Source: Subdoligranulum variabile
Lineage (GTDB): Bacteria; Bacillota; Clostridia; Oscillospirales; Ruminococcaceae
Length of the DNA: 42,982 bases
Direction: 5' to 3'
NCBI GenBank assembly: GCA_004552305.1
Contig: SFOX01000010.1
Location: 1 to 42,982, forward strand
Under the pieces are notes generated by a model. It saw only the letters and a program-made list of their open reading frames with translations. It was not told the origin of the DNA and did not search any database. Of this stretch, positions 39,640-42,982 are shown one piece after another. The stretch's first letter is position 1; each line of letters opens with the position of its first letter. Made by a program: the position numbers and the translations under genes.

Positions 39640-40137
39640 ATGAAAACTTCCATCGTGTACAGCAGCAAAACCGGCAACACCCGGCAGCTGGCGGACGCCA
39701 TTGCCGCTGCCCTGCCGGAAAACGACATCCTGTATACCGGCACCCCGTGTGAAGTTGCGCTGGCAGCCGACCGCTTGTTTATCGGCTTTTGGACGGACAA
39801 GGGCAGCTGCAACAGCGAAATTGCCGACTTTTTGAAAACCGTCAAGGGCAAACAGGTTTTTTTGTTTGGCACAGCGGGGTTCGGCGGCGATGCCGCCTAT
39901 TTTAACAAGGTGCTTCACGCCGCCAAAAAACATCTGGACGGCAGCAACACGCTGCTGGGCAGCTATATGTGCCAAGGCAGGATGCCGCAGTCTGTGCGCG
40001 ATCGTTATGTAAAAATGAAGGCAAGTCCCCTGCCGATTCCCAACGTGGATATGCTGATCGAAAACTTTGACCGTTCCGCCACCCACCCGGACGCTGAGGA
40101 TCTGCAAAAGCTAAAGGACGCTGTGGCACAGCTGTAA
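39640..40137 (+). CDS. bilS: Flavodoxin-like electron carrier BilS
   Basis: A 165-residue flavodoxin-family protein. The phosphate loop YSSKTGNTRQLADAI is near residues 7-21, and FLFGTAGFGGDAAYF near 74-88 lines the flavin. It follows bilR by two bases with AGAGG before the ATG. In bilirubin reductase loci bilS sits beside or fused to bilR and is thought to supply electrons or flavin; here it is a separate gene. A MarR-OYE-flavodoxin unit with a shared terminator completes the operon. Confidence 0.88.
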   Translation: MKTSIVYSSKTGNTRQLADAIAAALPENDILYTGTPCEVALAADRLFIGFWTDKGSCNSEIADFLKTVKGKQVFLFGTAGFGGDAAYFNKVLHAAKKHLDGSNTLLGSYMCQGRMPQSVRDRYVKMKASPLPIPNVDMLIENFDRSATHPDAEDLQKLKDAVAQL

Positions 40138-40147
40138 GCCACAAAAC

Positions 40148-40191
40148 AATACCCTGCCGCCTGTGATTGTACGGGCGGCAGGGTATTTTTG
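40148..40191 (+). terminator. bilQRS terminator
   Basis: AATACCCTGCCGCC (40148-40161) pairs with GGCGGCAGGGTATT (40174-40187), followed by T. The next 110 bases to 40,300 hold no feature I can see. Confidence 0.88.
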
Positions 40192-40300
40192 CACCTTGCC
40201 CGCCGGGCGAATCTTTCTTAATAAAACATAATGCCCTTATCTACTTTGCTTCTTGTTTCTTTCCCCAATGTATTTTGATTCGGATGTTCCACTTGTTTCA

Positions 40301-40352
40301 AAAAAAGAGAACCCCCATTCAGATACTTTTCTGCACCTGAATGAGGGTTCTC
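40301..40352 (-). terminator. GH112 terminator
   Basis: On the minus strand GAGAACCCTCATTCAG (40352-40337) pairs with CTGAATGGGGGTTCTC (40322-40307), one mismatch, followed by a run of T (to 40300). Confidence 0.88.
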
Positions 40353-40366
40353 TCCATTTTTATAGG

Positions 40367-42595
40367 TTATTTCTCGATTGGAATAATTCGATCATTGCTC
40401 TCGGTGTAGTTGCCGCCGTCCATATGGTTGCGGACAAATGGCACACCGTTCCGAACGTAGAATATATTTTCTTCTAATCTTGCATCTGGGTTCGAGGCGG
40501 GACTGATGGTACCACCCAGGTCATCATAGCTCACATTGTGACGGAATGTATTGTGAATCGCTTCTTCAAGGCAGAACATCACACAGCCGCCCTCATTCAT
40601 CCGGCTATAGTGCTTCATCTCCTCCGGCATACCGGCGGCGTAATAGATGGCGCGCAGCAAAATGCGGCAGTTCTGCGGGGAGTAGGGCAGCCCGGCAAAG
40701 TAGACGCTGTGACCCTTGCCGTACTCGTTCACAACAAGCTGGCTGTACTCGCCGTCCTGCGCCAGGATCTGGTAATGTTTGCCTTGTGCGTAGATGCGGC
40801 TCGTACCCTCGCCGAAATCAACGGCGGTGTCAATATCCTCCAGGATAAAGTGGTGCGGGTCGCAGGTGTTGTATTTGTCGGTGCTTAGCGAGAAGCCCAT
40901 CTCGCGGTCCACGCCCATCACATCGCTGAGCTGGAAGAACCGACCCTGATGCTGGCAGGCGGTGGGCTCACCCACGCCGATGAAGCCGCCGCCCTCGTCC
41001 ACAAATTTGCGGATGGCGGTTACGACCTGCTCATCGATCCAGTTCTCGGCACCGCTGAAAGCCGTGTAGGCATCGCCCACGTTGATGATAACACCGATAT
41101 CCTTGGGAATGCCGTTGCGGATGTCGTCGAAGTCGATGAACTCAACGTCAAACGGCATGCCGCTCAGACATTCCAGAACACCCTCGGCGGAGTAGGTCTC
41201 GCGGTGGTAAATCGAGTGATGCACCTGATTGCTCATCCACTTGCGCAGACCGCCCCAGCAGTTGAGAATGGCCACCTTGAACGGCGCAACGTAGGACTTT
41301 GTGCCCTGCATGTTTTCGTGGATCTGGCGGAACTCGCCGACCACGTTCTGGATCTCGTCGATAAAGCCGGGCCAGTTGTTGGCGAGTTTTAAGTAGCCGC
41401 CGTAGCCGATGCGGTCCAGCGGGCTGCGCAGGATCGCGCGGCGGGCCTTCATCCAGTTGGCGCGGGCCTCCCCGATGGGGTCGCCGCCCTCGGTAAATAC
41501 ATCGGGGAAGAAGTACGGCAACAGACGACCTTCGGTGTAGTTGACGCCCTTGATGTCGGAGATCATTCGCAGCGTAACGCCGCTGCCGACCGAGCCGACC
41601 ACGGCGTCCAGCCCGATGGAGGCAAAATACTTGCCGTAAGGCTCGGTGCCGATCCAGTGATCGCCCAGGAACATCATCGCTTCCTTGCCGTAGGAGTGTA
41701 CGATGTCGACCATCTCTTTGGCCAGCTTGCAGACTTCCTGCTGCTGGAACTCGATAAAGTCGCGGAACTCCTTGCTCGGCACGCGGAACATCGTGTTGTG
41801 GTAGCCCTGATCCACAATGAATTCGGGGCGGAACTTGTACCCTGCCCACTTTTCAAATTTTTCCAGAATGTAGGGGCTGACGCTGGCACTGTAACCGAAC
41901 CACTCCACGAATTTCTCACGCTTTTGGTCGTCAAAGGTCAGCGTGAACTGGTGGAAGAAGGTCGTGAACCGCACCACATCAATGTGGGGGTTGGCCTCGC
42001 ACCAGCGGCGCAGCTTTTCTTTTACATAGGCCTGCGTTTTGGGCTGACGCACATCGTAGGTCAGCTGGTGCGGCGTGTCCTTCCAGTCGTTGGTCAGGAA
42101 GTTGTACATGTGTACGGGGTCCCAGATCAGGAACGCCAGAAAGCTGACGGTGTACTCGTGATAAGGTACGGTTTCAATCTCGACCTCGCCGGTCGGCTCG
42201 TCGAAGAACCATTTGTCGGTGGGGACAACCTCACCCGTCGTGCGGTCAATGACCTCCCACCAGCGCTTGGGGTCATCCAGCGTGTTGACTTTCAGCTGCT
42301 GGGTGTGGAAGCCGTCCATCAGGTGGATGCGCAGCTTCGTGCCGCGCGCCGTGTGGCGGTCACTGATAAGATACTCCTGCTGGACTTCATCGGGGTTTGC
42401 TTCGGCCCAGGCGTTATCCTTGCGGGTCGTATAATAGGTAGCGTATTTTTTTGCGGGATCCTGCAAAAGCTCTGCGGGCATCTCGGTGCCGTCGCAGTCG
42501 CGCAGGGCATCAGCCCCCAGCAGGTTCTTCAGGCGCAGGGTTTCGTCAACAACGTCTGCATCTGTAGGAAGTGTCAATCTTCCGAGCTGCTCCAT
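40367..42595 (-). CDS. GH112 galacto-N-biose/lacto-N-biose phosphorylase
   Basis: A 742-residue 1,3-beta-galactosyl-N-acetylhexosamine phosphorylase. It splits Gal-beta-1,3-GlcNAc (human milk type) or Gal-beta-1,3-GalNAc (mucin core) with phosphate to galactose-1-phosphate and the free amino sugar. The barrel domain has FTTFFHQFTLTFDD near 200-213 and MFLGDHWIGTEPYG near 310-323, whose Asp matches the catalytic acid of characterised GH112 enzymes. Middle and C-terminal beta domains follow (VGEPTACQHQGRFFQLSDVMG near 535-555). No signal peptide: it acts in the cytosol. The ATG at 42595 follows AAAGGA. No sugar transporter or kinase is in view; galT at 20,187 would use the product. Confidence 0.95.
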   Translation of the reverse strand: MEQLGRLTLPTDADVVDETLRLKNLLGADALRDCDGTEMPAELLQDPAKKYATYYTTRKDNAWAEANPDEVQQEYLISDRHTARGTKLRIHLMDGFHTQQLKVNTLDDPKRWWEVIDRTTGEVVPTDKWFFDEPTGEVEIETVPYHEYTVSFLAFLIWDPVHMYNFLTNDWKDTPHQLTYDVRQPKTQAYVKEKLRRWCEANPHIDVVRFTTFFHQFTLTFDDQKREKFVEWFGYSASVSPYILEKFEKWAGYKFRPEFIVDQGYHNTMFRVPSKEFRDFIEFQQQEVCKLAKEMVDIVHSYGKEAMMFLGDHWIGTEPYGKYFASIGLDAVVGSVGSGVTLRMISDIKGVNYTEGRLLPYFFPDVFTEGGDPIGEARANWMKARRAILRSPLDRIGYGGYLKLANNWPGFIDEIQNVVGEFRQIHENMQGTKSYVAPFKVAILNCWGGLRKWMSNQVHHSIYHRETYSAEGVLECLSGMPFDVEFIDFDDIRNGIPKDIGVIINVGDAYTAFSGAENWIDEQVVTAIRKFVDEGGGFIGVGEPTACQHQGRFFQLSDVMGVDREMGFSLSTDKYNTCDPHHFILEDIDTAVDFGEGTSRIYAQGKHYQILAQDGEYSQLVVNEYGKGHSVYFAGLPYSPQNCRILLRAIYYAAGMPEEMKHYSRMNEGGCVMFCLEEAIHNTFRHNVSYDDLGGTISPASNPDARLEENIFYVRNGVPFVRNHMDGGNYTESNDRIIPIEK

Positions 42596-42982
42596 GTTCC
42601 TGTCCTTTCTTGTTTGATGGCATGTCAACCATGTCATAAATAGAACTCTCAAGCAATTTGGAAGCCTGGAATTATTATGCTGCTATCCAAATTGACCATT
42701 ATTTTCTCGTTTGCGTCTCCTTTTCTTGACACTCCTATCATACCTATTTTTCACAAGAATTAGAAGTGCCGATATTGTTTGCACCTTGCACAATCTTGCT
42801 TATTATCCCTATCTTTTCGTCCTGCAGAAAGGATAGACGAAATAGTATACAAATATTTCTGCTAAAATTTGTGCATTTTTACACGAATCATATTTAACGA
42901 TTGTATAGGATTATTTTATTTGTTTATCGTCACTTTTTTCATCTACTGTATTGCAAGAAGTATATATTGTGTATATAATAGG
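42596..42982. other. AT-rich upstream region of the GH112 gene
   Basis: Nearly 390 bases without a supported gene, clearly richer in A/T than the rest of the window. It contains a perfect dyad CAATTTGGA (42654-42662) and TCCAAATTG (42686-42694) with a 23-base centre, a candidate operator for GH112 control. A minus-strand TATGAT lies near 42,741. The right part (42,800-42,982) shows only AT-rich sequence with several promoter-like hexamers and no assignable gene. Confidence 0.5.

Overview
This is a 43 kb chromosomal window from a GC-rich gut-type Firmicute. The gene complement points to the Oscillospiraceae/Ruminococcaceae (Faecalibacterium, Gemmiger or Subdoligranulum neighbourhood); this is inferred from the preQ1-III riboswitch, class II galT, GH112 phosphorylase, T-box and ZTP leaders and gene style, not from a marker gene. 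No rRNA, tRNA, CRISPR array, prophage or insertion sequence was seen. About 40 protein genes are supported.

Layout. 1-6,060 (+): end of an unknown gene, a preQ1-III riboswitch with queT, a HAD phosphatase, secA, a DUF3783 gene and apbE. 6,055-9,310 (-): a TrpXYZ-like amino-acid ABC transporter behind a T-box leader. 9,376-15,672 (-): a run of five genes (CmpB-like membrane protein, cytosolic BMP fusion, phosphoesterase, gpsA, ftsW-like). 15,682-19,002 (-): small unknown gene, cca, acpS, mazF-like toxin, queH. 19,087-21,814 (+): a membrane-anchored MerR regulator with its operator, then galT. 21,823-25,810 (-): FkbH-like protein, TSCPD protein, PHP phosphoesterase and a LysR regulator. 25,744-31,853 (+): a possible small RNA, CPBP protease, tadA, SDR, metA, a glycosyltransferase, and fhs behind a ZTP riboswitch. 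31,913-33,989 (-): cysteine-cluster protein, esterase, C_GCAxxG_C_C protein. 34,032-36,524 (+): htpG under two CIRCE-like elements and an unknown gene. 36,529-36,827: a composite palindromic repeat. 36,825-37,907 (-): ECF S component and DUF4430 lipoprotein. 38,059-40,191 (+): MarR, Old Yellow Enzyme-type reductase and flavodoxin. 40,301-42,595 (-): GH112 phosphorylase.

The most notable system is 38,059-40,137. The order MarR regulator, short Old Yellow Enzyme reductase with a [4Fe-4S] cysteine set, flavodoxin matches the bilQRS bilirubin-reductase locus of gut Firmicutes. The reductase carries His-Gly-Asp-Arg with Asp166 and Arg167 in place of the usual His-Gly-Ala-His. A perfect TTACTTGA/TCAAGTAA dyad sits on the promoter, suggesting derepression by a ligand.

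Other themes. Queuosine salvage is represented twice (riboswitch-controlled queT, and queH). Host-glycan use links the GH112 phosphorylase, which yields galactose-1-phosphate, to galT 20 kb away. RNA-based control is frequent: preQ1-III, T-box and ZTP leaders, plus a candidate pyrimidine-repeat small RNA divergent from lysR. Several proteins have unusual architecture: a cytosolic BMP binding domain fused to a ParB-like domain, a MerR regulator with C-terminal membrane helices, and an FkbH enzyme without a carrier protein nearby.
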